64,000 nucleotides of DNA from Arthrobacter_B citreus (GCF_042429235.1 NZ_JBHMBA010000001.1), one strand, 5' to 3'; shown: positions 34,017 to 43,642, counted from the first letter of the stretch. Notes: generated by a model not told the origin, from the letters alone. Made by a program: numbers and translations.

Positions 34017-35102
34017 CTAGCGCTCAACCTCGCCGCGGATGAACTGCTCCACCTTTTCCTTGGCGATGTCGTCGTTGTACTGCTCCGGCGGGCTCTTCAT
34101 GAAATAGCTGGACGCCGAAAGGATCGGTCCGCCCACGCCGCGGTCCAGCGCAATCTTCGCTGCCCGGATGGCGTCGATGATCACGCCGGCGGAGTTGGGG
34201 GAGTCCCAGACCTCGAGCTTGTATTCCAGCGACACCGGGGCGTCGCCGAAGTTGCGCCCTTCCAGCCGGACAAAGGCCCACTTGCGGTCATCCAGCCATG
34301 CCACGTAGTCCGACGGGCCAATGTGGACGTCGTCGGCCTTCAGATCCGCCGACGTGTTGGAGGTGACGGCCTGGGTCTTGGAGATTTTCTTGGACTCCAG
34401 CCGCTCGCGCTCGAGCATGTTCTTGAAGTCCATGTTTCCGCCGACGTTGAGCTGGTAGGTGCGGTCCAGGACGACGCCGCGGTCCTCGAACAGCTTGGCC
34501 ATCACGCGGTGCGTGATGGTGGCGCCGATTTGGCTCTTGATGTCGTCGCCGATGATGGGAACTCCGGCGGCCGTGAACTTGTCGGCCCACTCCTTGGTGC
34601 CGGCAATGAACACGGGCAGGGCGTTGACGAAGGCAACCCCGGCGTCGATGGCGCACTGGGCGTAGAACTTGGCGGCCTGCTCGGAACCCACAGGCAGGTA
34701 GCAGACCAAGACGTCGACCTTGTTGTTCCGCAGCTCGGCAACAATATCCACCGGCTCGGCATCGGATTCAACGATGGTTTCCCGGTAGTACTTGCCCAGG
34801 CCGTCCAGGGTGTGGCCGCGCTGCACGCTGACGCCTGTTTCCGGAACCTCGGCAATTTTGATGGTGTTGTTCTCGCTGGCGCCAATGGCATCGGCCAGGT
34901 CCAGCCCGACTTTCTTGCTGTCGACGTCGAAGGCGGCCACGAACTGCACGTCATTGACGTGATAGTCGCCGAACTTCACGTGCATGAGGCCGGGAACGGT
35001 CAGTTCAGGGTCGGCGTCGCGGTAGTACTGGACGCCCTGGACCAGCGATGCTGCGCAGTTTCCGACACCGACGATTGCGACCCGAATGGGGTTCTTTGCC
35101 AC
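34017..35102 (-). CDS. ino1: Inositol-3-phosphate synthase
   Basis: Converts glucose 6-phosphate to inositol 3-phosphate (NAD-dependent), the source of inositol for mycothiol and phosphatidylinositol in actinobacteria. The 361-residue product has the dinucleotide-binding VAIVGVGNCAASLVQG (about residues 8-23), CYLPVGSEQAAKFYA, GDDIKSQIGATITHR and SPNSAGVIIDAIRAAK. Start is GTG at 35102, five bases after AAAGGAGAACC. It is convergent with fhs. A short palindrome (35189-35199) lies in the upstream region. Confidence 0.96.
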   Translation of the reverse strand: MAKNPIRVAIVGVGNCAASLVQGVQYYRDADPELTVPGLMHVKFGDYHVNDVQFVAAFDVDSKKVGLDLADAIGASENNTIKIAEVPETGVSVQRGHTLDGLGKYYRETIVESDAEPVDIVAELRNNKVDVLVCYLPVGSEQAAKFYAQCAIDAGVAFVNALPVFIAGTKEWADKFTAAGVPIIGDDIKSQIGATITHRVMAKLFEDRGVVLDRTYQLNVGGNMDFKNMLERERLESKKISKTQAVTSNTSADLKADDVHIGPSDYVAWLDDRKWAFVRLEGRNFGDAPVSLEYKLEVWDSPNSAGVIIDAIRAAKIALDRGVGGPILSASSYFMKSPPEQYNDDIAKEKVEQFIRGEVER

Positions 35103-35297
35103 GGTTCTCCTTTGAAGACAACAATTTTCGCTTGCCGCTCCGGACGCGGCAGGACCGGCCCAGTCTACGGCCTCACACGAGTGGTTATATGTCAGACATC
35201 ACATCGCCGGCGCCGCCGTGGATAAACGGATGGGCTGATCCCGGACGCCGAGGGCAGGGGAAAACAGCAGAATTTCGCCCCGTGCCAGGTTCGATCC

Positions 35298-35474
35298 ATG
35301 AAACGCAAACCCGGAACAGCGGCACTCCTGGTTGCCGCCCTGCTGATTCTCGCGTGGAACACCCCAATACCGCCCGTGGTGGCCGGCCCCGCCGGCGTGG
35401 CCCTTTTCCTGGCGGCTTTTGTCCTCGTTGTGGTCCGCTCATTCCAGCGTGTCCGGAGGGACCAGACCCGCTAG
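35298..35474 (+). CDS. Small membrane protein, two predicted segments (58 residues)
   Basis: MKRKPGTAALLVAALLILAW opens a first hydrophobic segment (about 8-20), followed by a short Pro/Gly loop and a second segment (about 31-47) ending in a basic tail RSFQRVRRDQTR. Charge distribution puts both ends in the cytoplasm. It lies 51 bases before the glycosyltransferase gene in the same direction. No function is known to me; the clean hydropathy pattern supports a real gene. Confidence 0.65.
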   Translation: MKRKPGTAALLVAALLILAWNTPIPPVVAGPAGVALFLAAFVLVVVRSFQRVRRDQTR

Positions 35475-35525
35475 CGCCGCGCGGCCCGGCAGCGGGCAGC
35501 AGGCGCCGGCGGCATACTGGTAGTC

Positions 35526-37001
35526 ATGGAGCCCAAGCCCAGGCGCCGGCCGCTACGAATAGTGGTGCCCAGCCGCAACGATCCGCTGCTCAGGACCCTG
35601 ACCGAGGGCATTGGGGGGCCGCTTGGCCGCCACACGGCCCCGGGAATTGTCACTCCGGGATTCTTCACCGTGGAGCGGGTGCTGATTCTTCTGACCACCG
35701 CAGCCGCACTGCTCGCCCTGCTGGTGAAGAATCCGTGCCGCAGCAACGGCTGGACCACGCCGGGTCACTTCTATCAGGCCTGCTATTCGGACTGGCCGGT
35801 GCTGTTCGAGGACCGCGGCCTGGCCGACGGCGTCTTTCCCTTCCTGAGCCCGGGACACAGTTTCGAGTACCCGGTGCTGCTGGGACTGCTTGCCGGAGCC
35901 GTGGCGCTGCTCGTTCCGGGCAACGGTGTGGCTCCGGAGCGTGCACTGGCGTATTTCGACATCAACGCTGCACTCGCGGTGCTGGCCTGGATCGCCACGG
36001 TGGCCGCCACGCTGCGGATGAGCAACCGGCGGCCGTGGGACGCGGCCATGGTGGCGCTGGCGCCGGCCATGGTCCTGTCCGTGTTCATCAACTGGGACAT
36101 CTGGGCGGTGCTGCTGGCCGCGCTCGGGATGCTGGCCTTTGCCCGAAACCGCCCCGTGCTGGCCGGTGTTCTGCTGGGCTTGGGCACGGCGCTGAAACTG
36201 TATCCGGTGCTGATTTTGGGCGCGGTGGTGGTCCTGGCCCTGCGCACGCTGCGTCTCCGCCCGGCCTTACAGGCAGTGGGCGGGGCAGCCGCGGCATGGC
36301 TCGCGGTGAACGTTCCGTTCATGATGACCGATTTCACCGGCTGGAAGTTCTTCCTCACCTTCACCCAGGACCGCCCTGCGGGGTTCTCGTCCGGGTGGTA
36401 CGCCTGGAACATCCTGGCCGGGCGGATCGGAGGGGCCGAAGCCGGACCTGAGTTCATCAACTCCTGGGCGTTCTACCTATTTGCCGCCGCGTGCGCCGGC
36501 ATAGCCGTACTGGCGCTCGCAGCACCACGCCGGCCCCGGCTGGCGCAGCTGGCTTTCCTGATTGTGGCCGCGTTTGTGCTCACCAACAAGGTCTACTCGC
36601 CGCAGTTTGTCCTGTGGCTGATTCCGCTCGTTGCCCTCGCCCGGCCCCGCTGGACGGACTTCCTGATATGGCAGTTCTTCGAGGTAATGCACTGGTGGGC
36701 GGTGTGGATGTACCTGGGCGGGCTCACCTCCGGGGGAGAACCCCAGCACAACATTGACGCGGCGTACTATGTCTGGGCCGTGGCCGGACACATGGCGGCC
36801 ACCGCGTGGCTCATGATCCGCGTGGTGATCGACATTCTTTCTCCAGCGGAAGATCCAGTGCGCCGGCTGGACGTTGATGATCCGCAGGGAGGTCCGTTCG
36901 ACCACGCCCCGGACCGGTTCCGCCTGGGGCGGGGAGCCGGAGCGGGCCGATTCCCGTTCACCCGCACCAAGACGGCGGAGCAGAAAGCAGGAAACCCATG
37001 A
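35526..37001 (+). CDS. DUF2029 (GT87-type) polytopic glycosyltransferase
   Basis: A 491-residue membrane protein with about 10-12 hydrophobic segments and the motif GLGTALKLYPVLILG, typical of the DUF2029/GT87 family whose members (such as PimE) use polyprenyl-phosphate mannose to extend lipoglycans outside the cytoplasm. An acidic pair in the first loop (SDWPVLFEDRGL) may include the catalytic acid. The N-terminal 35 and C-terminal 50 residues are soluble. Its stop overlaps the next start (ATGA). Substrate unknown. Confidence 0.85.
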   Translation: MEPKPRRRPLRIVVPSRNDPLLRTLTEGIGGPLGRHTAPGIVTPGFFTVERVLILLTTAAALLALLVKNPCRSNGWTTPGHFYQACYSDWPVLFEDRGLADGVFPFLSPGHSFEYPVLLGLLAGAVALLVPGNGVAPERALAYFDINAALAVLAWIATVAATLRMSNRRPWDAAMVALAPAMVLSVFINWDIWAVLLAALGMLAFARNRPVLAGVLLGLGTALKLYPVLILGAVVVLALRTLRLRPALQAVGGAAAAWLAVNVPFMMTDFTGWKFFLTFTQDRPAGFSSGWYAWNILAGRIGGAEAGPEFINSWAFYLFAAACAGIAVLALAAPRRPRLAQLAFLIVAAFVLTNKVYSPQFVLWLIPLVALARPRWTDFLIWQFFEVMHWWAVWMYLGGLTSGGEPQHNIDAAYYVWAVAGHMAATAWLMIRVVIDILSPAEDPVRRLDVDDPQGGPFDHAPDRFRLGRGAGAGRFPFTRTKTAEQKAGNP

Positions 37002-38443
37002 CTGACGTTTCGGTGGTCGGAGCCGGACCCAACGGGCTGGCCGCGGCGGTGATCATGGCCCGGGCCGGTTTGTCGGTGCGGGTGTTCGAAGCGGGTCCCA
37101 CGGCGGGCGGCGGGAGCCGGACCAAGGAACTGCTTGAACCGGGATACCGGTACGACGTCTGTTCGGCCGTTCATCCCATGGCCCTGGCATCCCCCTTTTT
37201 CCGGGAGTTCGGGTTGGCGGAACGGATCCGGCTCACGGTTCCGGACGTTTCGTACGCCCACCCCCTCGACGGCGGGGATGCGGGCCTGGCGTACCGGGAT
37301 TTGGACCGCACGGCCGCGGAGCTGGGGGCCGACGGCGGGGCCTTCCGCCGCCTGATGCTGCCCCTGACGGAGCGCAGCGAGGAGATCACGAAGCTGCTCA
37401 TGTCGCCGCTGGTGCGCGGGTACCGGGAGCCGGCGGCAGCGCTCGCCTTTGGACGGGCTGCCCTGGAGCAGGGCACACGGCTGTGGAACCGGCGCTTCAC
37501 CGGGGAAAAGGCCCCGGCCCTCCTGACCGGCGTGGCCGCGCACCCCGTGGGCCGGATGCCCTCGCTGCCTTCCGCCGGCGGCGGCCTGCTGCTGTCCCTG
37601 CTGGCGCACACCGTGGGCTGGCCGATCCCGGAAGGAGGATCACAGGCCATCGCGGATGCCATGGTCCTGGACCTGCAGGCCCACGGAGGGGAACTCGTAA
37701 CCGGCCACCGGGTGGCGTCGCTGGACGAAGTGCGCGGTTCCCGGACCGTGCTGCTCGATGTTTCCCCGGCCACCCTCCTGGATCTGGCCGGGGATGACCT
37801 GCCGCGCCCCTATGCCCGGGCGCTGGAGCACTTCCGCTACGGCAACGCCGCCTGCAAAGTGGACTTCATCCTTTCCGGGCCGGTGCCGTGGGCCAACGCA
37901 GGAGTGCACCGGGCAGGGACCGTGCACCTGGGGGGCACCCGCGCCGCGCTGGCCCGGGCGGAGGCACAGGTGGCCGCCGGGCAGCATCCGGACCGGCCCT
38001 ATGTCCTGCTGTCCCAGCCCAGCAGTTTTGATTCCTCCCGCGCACCGGCCGGCCGCCACGTCCTCTGGGCCTACTGCCACGTTCCAGCCGGATCGACCCG
38101 GGACATGACCGCGGCCGTTACCGCCCAGATCGAGCGCTTCGCACCCGGGTTCCGCGACGTCGTCGTACGTTCACAGGCAACGACGGCGGCGGACCTGGAG
38201 CGCTACAACGAAAACTATGTGGGCGGAGACTTCGGCGGCGGGGCAGTGAACCTGCTCCAGATGGCGGCGCGTCCGGTGCCCGCCGTGAATCCATGGGTGA
38301 CGCCGCTTCCCGGGGTGTACCTTTGCTCGGCCTCGACTCCGCCCGGCCCCGGTGTCCACGGCATGGGAGGACGCCACGCCGCCGGACTCGCGCTGCGGCG
38401 CGATCACGGCCTGGCCGTCCCGGAGCTGGGGCCGGGAACTTAA
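36998..38443 (+). CDS. FAD-dependent oxidoreductase, CrtI/phytoene desaturase-like
   Basis: A 481-residue flavoprotein with the Rossmann motif VVGAGPNGLAAAVIMARAG (about residues 5-23), GGGSRTKELLEPGYRYD, and a C-terminal FAD motif GVYLCSASTPPGPGVHGMGG. It belongs to the NAD(P)/FAD superfamily near carotenoid desaturases and related carotenoid-unlinked enzymes; no other carotenoid gene is nearby, so I would not call it crtI. Translationally coupled to the upstream glycosyltransferase by a four-base overlap. Confidence 0.87.
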   Translation: MTDVSVVGAGPNGLAAAVIMARAGLSVRVFEAGPTAGGGSRTKELLEPGYRYDVCSAVHPMALASPFFREFGLAERIRLTVPDVSYAHPLDGGDAGLAYRDLDRTAAELGADGGAFRRLMLPLTERSEEITKLLMSPLVRGYREPAAALAFGRAALEQGTRLWNRRFTGEKAPALLTGVAAHPVGRMPSLPSAGGGLLLSLLAHTVGWPIPEGGSQAIADAMVLDLQAHGGELVTGHRVASLDEVRGSRTVLLDVSPATLLDLAGDDLPRPYARALEHFRYGNAACKVDFILSGPVPWANAGVHRAGTVHLGGTRAALARAEAQVAAGQHPDRPYVLLSQPSSFDSSRAPAGRHVLWAYCHVPAGSTRDMTAAVTAQIERFAPGFRDVVVRSQATTAADLERYNENYVGGDFGGGAVNLLQMAARPVPAVNPWVTPLPGVYLCSASTPPGPGVHGMGGRHAAGLALRRDHGLAVPELGPGT

Positions 38444-38542
38444 CCGAAGCCGCAGCCGTGGTCCCTCGCGGGGGATGGAGCCGCGAGCTTGTATCTTTAA
38501 GTCCGACGCAAGGTGCTCAGGCTTTGCAGGGGGAAATGGAAC

Positions 38543-39850
38543 ATGGATAACCAGGACAACGGGTCACCGGGGAAACCGGACACCCTTGCTCTGCCTGCCG
38601 AACCTGGCCGGCAGCACCCCCAGTGGTGGATGGCCCTGCAGTCCGCGCTGTTTGCCTACGGCCTGACCGTGGGTGCGGCACTGGTAACCATGGCGCTCCT
38701 GGTCCTGGGGTTCTTCCTGGGCGGCACCGGAGCACTGAACGGCATGAATGACTCGGCCGGAACCATGGGCGTCCGGCTTGACGGACCGTCGGCACTGTTG
38801 ATTTATCCGTTTTTCCTCGCCGCCATGGCGCTGGGCGGAACACCGGTCCTGACGATTTCAGCCGCCGGGTTCGCCGACTTTCCGGCACCGCTTGTGAGCC
38901 TGTGGTTTGGCGCCCTCCCCCTGCTCCTGAGCGCGGTTGCGGTCACTTCCCTGTGGCGGCTGGGCCGCCGGACCGAGCGGAGGGAACCGCTGGGTTCGGA
39001 ATGGCACCGGTGGCTGTATTCGGCCCTGACCGGGCTGGGCCTTGCCGCCGTATCGGTCCTCCTGAGCCTGCTTGCCTCGCTGCGCGAGGACACGGAGGCA
39101 GGCGCCATGTTCCTCACTGCGGCTTCACCGTCCCTGGTGGCCGGAGCGGTGCTGGTGGGCACGCTTGCCACCTGGGCGGGGCGAAAAAACGGAACCGGAT
39201 CAGCGCCGCGCTGGATAGCCCGGATCGAACAGTCCCTCCCGGGAATCCGAACCGGGCTGCGGGTCGCCGGCGGCCATTACCTGGCCTACACCGCGGTCGC
39301 CGGAACCGTGCTGCTGGTCACGGGGCTGGTGAAGGGCGGAGTGGCACTGGCCTTTGCTTCGCCGCTGTGGCTGCCGACAGCCGCCGGCTGGACCTATGGG
39401 CTGGGCCATCTCTCTGCCGTGGGAGAGTCCGGGCTGCCGGCGGCCGCGAACCTTCCTGGTTCCATCGGCGACCTGCCGGTATGGGCCAGCGCTGCGGCGG
39501 GGGTCCTGACCCTCCTGCTGGCTGCGGCAGCGTCCGTGGCGTGGTACCTGGCGCGGGACCGGAGTCCCGGGGTCCTTGCCCGGTTCCCCTCCTGGCTGAC
39601 CCTGCCGGTGGCTTTTGCGTGTGCCGGGGCGGCCGTGTCAGTTCTTGGTCTCCTCGTCAGCGGCCAGACGTTTTCCGGCGGCGGCCGGGGACCGGCTTTC
39701 GGCACGGCCGGACCGGTGCCATGGACCTTCCTGGTGATGGCGGCCTGGGGCCTGCTGATTGAGGCGGGCGCCCGCACGATGGCCGGTCACGTGGCGCACC
39801 TTGTGCCGCCGCGGATTTCCAGAATGCTGACGGGCCAAACCGTCAACTGA
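38543..39850 (+). CDS. Polytopic membrane protein of unknown function
   Basis: A 435-residue protein with a soluble, charged N-terminus (about 1-30) and roughly ten hydrophobic segments separated by short loops (for example TVGAALVTMALLVLGFFLGG and LTGLGLAAVSVLLSLLASL). No motif I recognise; it has no obvious transporter signature. The ATG at 38543 was chosen because GGGGGAAATGG lies just upstream. Followed by a small conserved gene in the same direction. Confidence 0.75.
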   Translation: MDNQDNGSPGKPDTLALPAEPGRQHPQWWMALQSALFAYGLTVGAALVTMALLVLGFFLGGTGALNGMNDSAGTMGVRLDGPSALLIYPFFLAAMALGGTPVLTISAAGFADFPAPLVSLWFGALPLLLSAVAVTSLWRLGRRTERREPLGSEWHRWLYSALTGLGLAAVSVLLSLLASLREDTEAGAMFLTAASPSLVAGAVLVGTLATWAGRKNGTGSAPRWIARIEQSLPGIRTGLRVAGGHYLAYTAVAGTVLLVTGLVKGGVALAFASPLWLPTAAGWTYGLGHLSAVGESGLPAAANLPGSIGDLPVWASAAAGVLTLLLAAAASVAWYLARDRSPGVLARFPSWLTLPVAFACAGAAVSVLGLLVSGQTFSGGGRGPAFGTAGPVPWTFLVMAAWGLLIEAGARTMAGHVAHLVPPRISRMLTGQTVN

Positions 39851-39929
39851 GGCCGCGGCGGGAGGGCCCGGACCGGTATCCCTTGCGCTCCCGGCCACGG
39901 CGTGGGGAACTGGGAACAGGAGGTTTGCC

Positions 39930-40199
39930 ATGACCGAGCACCTGAACAACCACCACCGGGACACCCTGGACCAGATCCTGCGGCACCCGACCAGTTCAAA
40001 CATTGAATGGAAGGACGTCCGCTCCCTGATGGAAGCGGTGGCCGACACCACCCGGGAGCACAACGGCAAATATGAGGTTACCCTCGCGGGCCAGACAGAG
40101 TTTCTGGAGCCGCCCCGGGGCAAGGACATCGATGAGCAGACGGTGGTGGATCTGCGGCGGATCCTGACCCGCGCCGGGTACAGCCCGGACAGCAAATAG
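39930..40199 (+). CDS. Small conserved hypothetical protein (89 residues)
   Basis: Opens MTEHLNNHHRDTLDQILRHP and continues with NIEWKDVRSLMEAV and EFLEPPRGKDIDEQTVVDLR. It looks like a soluble alpha/beta protein of the kind found widely in actinobacteria; the layout (helix, strand pair, P-R-G-K turn, helix) recalls the HicA fold, but I see no partner antitoxin and would not call it a toxin. Behind AGGAGG at 39919, so the start is well supported. Confidence 0.72.
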   Translation: MTEHLNNHHRDTLDQILRHPTSSNIEWKDVRSLMEAVADTTREHNGKYEVTLAGQTEFLEPPRGKDIDEQTVVDLRRILTRAGYSPDSK

Positions 40200-40211
40200 G
40201 CCCTTGCCGGA

Positions 40212-40231
40212 CCGGTCCCCCGGGGGACCGG
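40212..40231. terminator. Hairpin between convergent genes
   Basis: A perfect 20-bp palindrome, CCGGTCCCCC followed by its complement, lies between the stops of two convergent genes. A dyad this GC-rich can end transcription in both directions, though no T run is seen. Confidence 0.5.
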
Positions 40232-40251
40232 CCTGGCATCCCGCAGGCGGG

Positions 40252-40572
40252 CTACTCTACGGTCAGCTCACCCATCCGTGACCATTCTTCGCCCTCGATC
40301 GTGGTGTTGATGATCTTCGGAGTCTCCACCAGCGCCTGCACCATGTCCTTCATGGCCTGCTGGAAGTGGTCGCTCTGGACGTGGGCGGCAGCGGCGTCGT
40401 CCTTGAAGGCCTCAACCAGGACAAACTCGTTGGGGTTCTCCAGGCTGCGGGACCAGTCGAACCACAGGTTGCCGGGCTCGGCGCGGGTGGCGGCGGTGAA
40501 GTCGGCGGTCAGCTCCGGCCAGCGGTCTGTCCATTCCGGCTTGACGTTGAATTTTACGGTGATGAAGATCAT
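40252..40572 (-). CDS. ABM-domain putative quinol monooxygenase
   Basis: A 106-residue dimeric alpha-beta barrel protein: MIFITVKFNVKPEW, WFDWSRSLENPNEFVLVEAF and HVQSDHFQQAMKDM fit the antibiotic biosynthesis monooxygenase (YgiN-like) family. Such proteins oxidise quinol-like aromatics without cofactor or act as small housekeeping barrels. It is a single minus-strand gene between plus-strand units. Substrate unknown. Confidence 0.87.
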   Translation of the reverse strand: MIFITVKFNVKPEWTDRWPELTADFTAATRAEPGNLWFDWSRSLENPNEFVLVEAFKDDAAAAHVQSDHFQQAMKDMVQALVETPKIINTTIEGEEWSRMGELTVE

Positions 40573-40687
40573 CTGTGCTCCTGACAGTTGGATCTAGTGC
40601 GGATCTTCATCGTAGGCAGATGCCGCGTGCCCCTGTCCACGCGGGGCCGGCATGCAGCTGCAGCTCACCGGATGGGAGGATGGGAAC

Positions 40688-42370
40688 GTGGCTCACCTCG
40701 ACGTATCCAACATTGACTATTTCCTCTCCGACGGCCGGCAGCTGCTCAACGGTGTCAGTTTCAAGGTGGGGGACGGGCACAAGACTGCCCTGATCGGCCC
40801 CAACGGCACCGGCAAGACCACGCTGCTGCGGATTATCGCCGAGGACATCAAGGCCGATGAAGGCACCGTGTCCAAGTCCGGGTCAATGGGCATCATGCGG
40901 CAGTTCGTCGGCCAGGTCCGCGACGACAGTACGGTCCGTGACCTGCTGGTTTCAGCGGCTCCTCCCGCGCTCGCAGCCGCCGCCAAGGCAGTGGACGAGG
41001 CCGAGCTGGCCATGATGGAGCACGACGACGAACCCACCCAGATGCGCTATGCCACCGCTATTGCCGACTGGGGCGATGCCGGAGGCTATGAGCAGGAAAC
41101 CGTCTGGGATGAGGTCACCATGGCCGCGCTCGGCATGCCCTTTGACCGGGCCCAGTACCGCAGGGCCTCCACCCTCTCCGGCGGAGAGCAGAAACGCCTG
41201 GTGCTGGAGGCACTGTTCTCGGGTCCCGACGAACTGCTGCTGCTCGATGAGCCGGACAACTACCTCGATGTTCCGGGGAAGCGCTGGCTGGAAGCCAAAC
41301 TCGCCGAATCCAAGAAATCGGTGCTGTTCGTCAGCCACGACCGCGAACTGCTGGACAACGCCGCCACCCGCATCGTCACCCTGGAGCCGGGGATCAACGG
41401 CGCCTCCGCCTGGATCCACGGCGGCGGTTTCAGCAGCTACGTCACCGCCCGCGAGGACCGCAACGCCCGGTTCGAGGAACTGCGCCGGCGCTGGGACGAG
41501 GAGCACCTGAAACTCAAGGAGCTCGTCAACATGTACAAAAACAAGGCCGCGTTCCGCTCCGACATGGCCAACCGCTACCAGGCCGCGCAAACGCGGCTGG
41601 CGAAGTTCCTTGAGGCGGGTCCGCCCGAGGCGCTGCCCATTGAACAAAACGTGAAGATGCGGCTGCGCGGCGGCCGGACCGCCAAACGCGCCGTCGTTGC
41701 GCAGAAGCTGGAACTGACCGGCCTGATGAAGCCCTTCAGCACCGAAATCTGGTTTGGCGACCGGGTGGGCGTGCTCGGGTCCAACGGTTCCGGCAAGTCC
41801 CATTTCCTGCGGCTGCTGGCCGCCGGCGGCACGGATCCGGACAAGGAACACGAGCCGGTGTCCGAGGTGGAGATCGCTCCCGTCCCGCATGAGGGATCGG
41901 TGAAGCTTGGTGCCAGGATCCGGCCCGGCTTCTTCGCCCAGACCATGATGCGTCCGGACCTGCTGGGCAAAACCCTGCTGGACATCCTGCACCGCGGCGA
42001 TGACCACCGCTCCGGAATGGGCCGTGAGGCCGCCGCCGGAGCCCTGGACCGCTACGGACTGGCCGCGTCTTCGGAGCAGAAATACGATTCGCTCTCCGGC
42101 GGACAGCAGGCCCGGCTCCAGATCCTGCTGCTGGAACTGTCCGGCGCCACCTTGCTGCTGCTCGATGAACCGACCGACAACCTGGACCTGCACTCGGCCG
42201 AAGCCCTCGAAAAGGCCATTGACGCCTTTGAGGGAACGGTGCTGGCCGTGACCCACGACCGGTGGTTCGCCCGCAGCTTCGACCGTTTCCTGGTCTTCGG
42301 CTCGGACGGCAAAGTCTACGAATCCGAGACCCCGGTGTGGGACGAAAAGCGCGTGGTCCGCGCCCGGTAG
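40688..42370 (+). CDS. ABC-F family ATP-binding protein
   Basis: A 560-residue soluble protein with two ABC domains and no membrane part. First domain: Walker A GPNGTGKTTLL, signature LSGGEQKRL, Walker B LLLLDEPDNYLD. Second: GSNGSGKSHFLRLL, LSGGQQARLQI, LLLLDEPTDNLDL. The linker between them (about 245-330) is charged and helical, as in ribosome-binding ABC-F proteins. The GTG at 40688 is preceded by GGGAGGA, which decides the start over an upstream ATG. It may act in translation or antibiotic protection; subgroup not certain. Confidence 0.9.
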   Translation: MAHLDVSNIDYFLSDGRQLLNGVSFKVGDGHKTALIGPNGTGKTTLLRIIAEDIKADEGTVSKSGSMGIMRQFVGQVRDDSTVRDLLVSAAPPALAAAAKAVDEAELAMMEHDDEPTQMRYATAIADWGDAGGYEQETVWDEVTMAALGMPFDRAQYRRASTLSGGEQKRLVLEALFSGPDELLLLDEPDNYLDVPGKRWLEAKLAESKKSVLFVSHDRELLDNAATRIVTLEPGINGASAWIHGGGFSSYVTAREDRNARFEELRRRWDEEHLKLKELVNMYKNKAAFRSDMANRYQAAQTRLAKFLEAGPPEALPIEQNVKMRLRGGRTAKRAVVAQKLELTGLMKPFSTEIWFGDRVGVLGSNGSGKSHFLRLLAAGGTDPDKEHEPVSEVEIAPVPHEGSVKLGARIRPGFFAQTMMRPDLLGKTLLDILHRGDDHRSGMGREAAAGALDRYGLAASSEQKYDSLSGGQQARLQILLLELSGATLLLLDEPTDNLDLHSAEALEKAIDAFEGTVLAVTHDRWFARSFDRFLVFGSDGKVYESETPVWDEKRVVRAR

Positions 42371-42451
42371 AACTCAGCTTGTTTCGCCCCGCGGGGCAGT
42401 ATGACCGGACCCGGTTTCCCATTGCGGCGCCAACCCCTGCACACTATAGGC

Positions 42452-43642
42452 GTGAAGACCTCCCTGGACCGTGCCCTGATATCCGTCTTCGTGATTTTCG
42501 GTCTCAACGGCCTTATTTTCGCCAGTTGGGCCGCCCGCATCCCCGCCGCCGCTGAATCCCTCGGCATCGGTGCTGCCGGAGTCGGGATCCTGCTGCTGTT
42601 TTCGGCTGTCGGGTCCGTGTGTTCGCTGCCGCTGGCCGGATCCATCGCCCTGCGGATTGGCACCGCGGGTGCCGTGCGCGCCGGCGGGCTGGCGGCGTCG
42701 GCCGCCGCAGTGATCATCGCCGCCTCCCTGTTCTGGCCCAGCATCCCGCTGGCGGCCGGGGGGCTGCTGCTTTTCGGCGCCGGCATCGGGCTGTGGGACG
42801 TCGCCATGAACCTCGAAGGCGCAGACGTTGAACGCCATCTTGGACGCACTGTCATGCCCAAGTTCCACGCGGCCTTCAGCGGCGGTGCGTTCGTTGGCGC
42901 CATGCTCGGTGCCGTGCTCTCCGCGGCGGGGGTATCCCTGTCCCTGCACCTGCTGGGCATCGTGGTGGTCGCTGTGGTGCTGGTGCTGGCAGTGCCGCGC
43001 AGCTTCCTGCCCGATCCGGTCCCCGTGCAGGACGACGGCGCCGCGCCCTCCGCGCCCCGGTCGCGGTTCGCTGCCTGGAAAGAGGGCCGCACGCTGCTGA
43101 TCGGCGTCGTCGTGCTTGGCGCGGCCCTGACCGAGGGCGCAGCCAATGACTGGGTGGCGAAGGCCACCGTTGACGGCCTGGGCGCCAGTGAAGCCGCGGG
43201 CGCGATCATGTTTGGCATCTTCGTTGCGGCCATGACCGCCACCCGGTGGCTGGGCGGCCGGCTGATCGACCGGCTGGGGCGTGTTCCCGCCCTGCGGATC
43301 TGCATGAGCGCCTCACTGGTGGGGCTGCTCCTCTTTGTGCTGGCTCCGAACCTGGTGCTTGCCGGCATCGGTGCGGTCCTGTGGGGGATCGGCGCGGCCC
43401 TGGGCTTCCCCATGGGAATGTCCGCGGCCGGCGAGGATCCGGCCCACGCGGCAAGCCGCGTTTCGGTGGTGTCAACCATTGGCTATACGGCGTTTTTTGT
43501 GGGTCCGCCGGTCCTGGGTTTCGTGGGTGAAATGTGGGGTGTCCGCAATGCGCTTCTGCTCGTGGGAGCCGCCATGCTGCTGTCCATCCTGGTGGCGCCT
43601 GCCGCCGCCGAGCGGAACAAGGTTTCCGAAGCCGCTTCCTAG
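42452..43642 (+). CDS. MFS transporter (YbjJ-like)
   Basis: A 396-residue protein with about 12 hydrophobic segments in two halves. It begins with FVIFGLNGLIFASWAARIPA, typical of YbjJ/FucP-like major facilitators, and has the mid-protein loop ATRWLGGRLIDRLGRVPA, the A-motif-like stretch of the second half. I chose GTG 42452; an ATG at 42401 in the same frame would add 17 non-membrane residues. Substrate unknown. Confidence 0.85.
   Translation: MKTSLDRALISVFVIFGLNGLIFASWAARIPAAAESLGIGAAGVGILLLFSAVGSVCSLPLAGSIALRIGTAGAVRAGGLAASAAAVIIAASLFWPSIPLAAGGLLLFGAGIGLWDVAMNLEGADVERHLGRTVMPKFHAAFSGGAFVGAMLGAVLSAAGVSLSLHLLGIVVVAVVLVLAVPRSFLPDPVPVQDDGAAPSAPRSRFAAWKEGRTLLIGVVVLGAALTEGAANDWVAKATVDGLGASEAAGAIMFGIFVAAMTATRWLGGRLIDRLGRVPALRICMSASLVGLLLFVLAPNLVLAGIGAVLWGIGAALGFPMGMSAAGEDPAHAASRVSVVSTIGYTAFFVGPPVLGFVGEMWGVRNALLLVGAAMLLSILVAPAAAERNKVSEAAS

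Noticed and set aside
39930..40199. HicA-type toxin
   Set aside because: Only a loose fold resemblance; no adjacent antitoxin and no clear catalytic histidine in the expected place.
40952..42256. 434-codon open frame antisense to the ABC-F gene
   Set aside because: Overlaps a well-supported gene over its whole length and shows no protein features.
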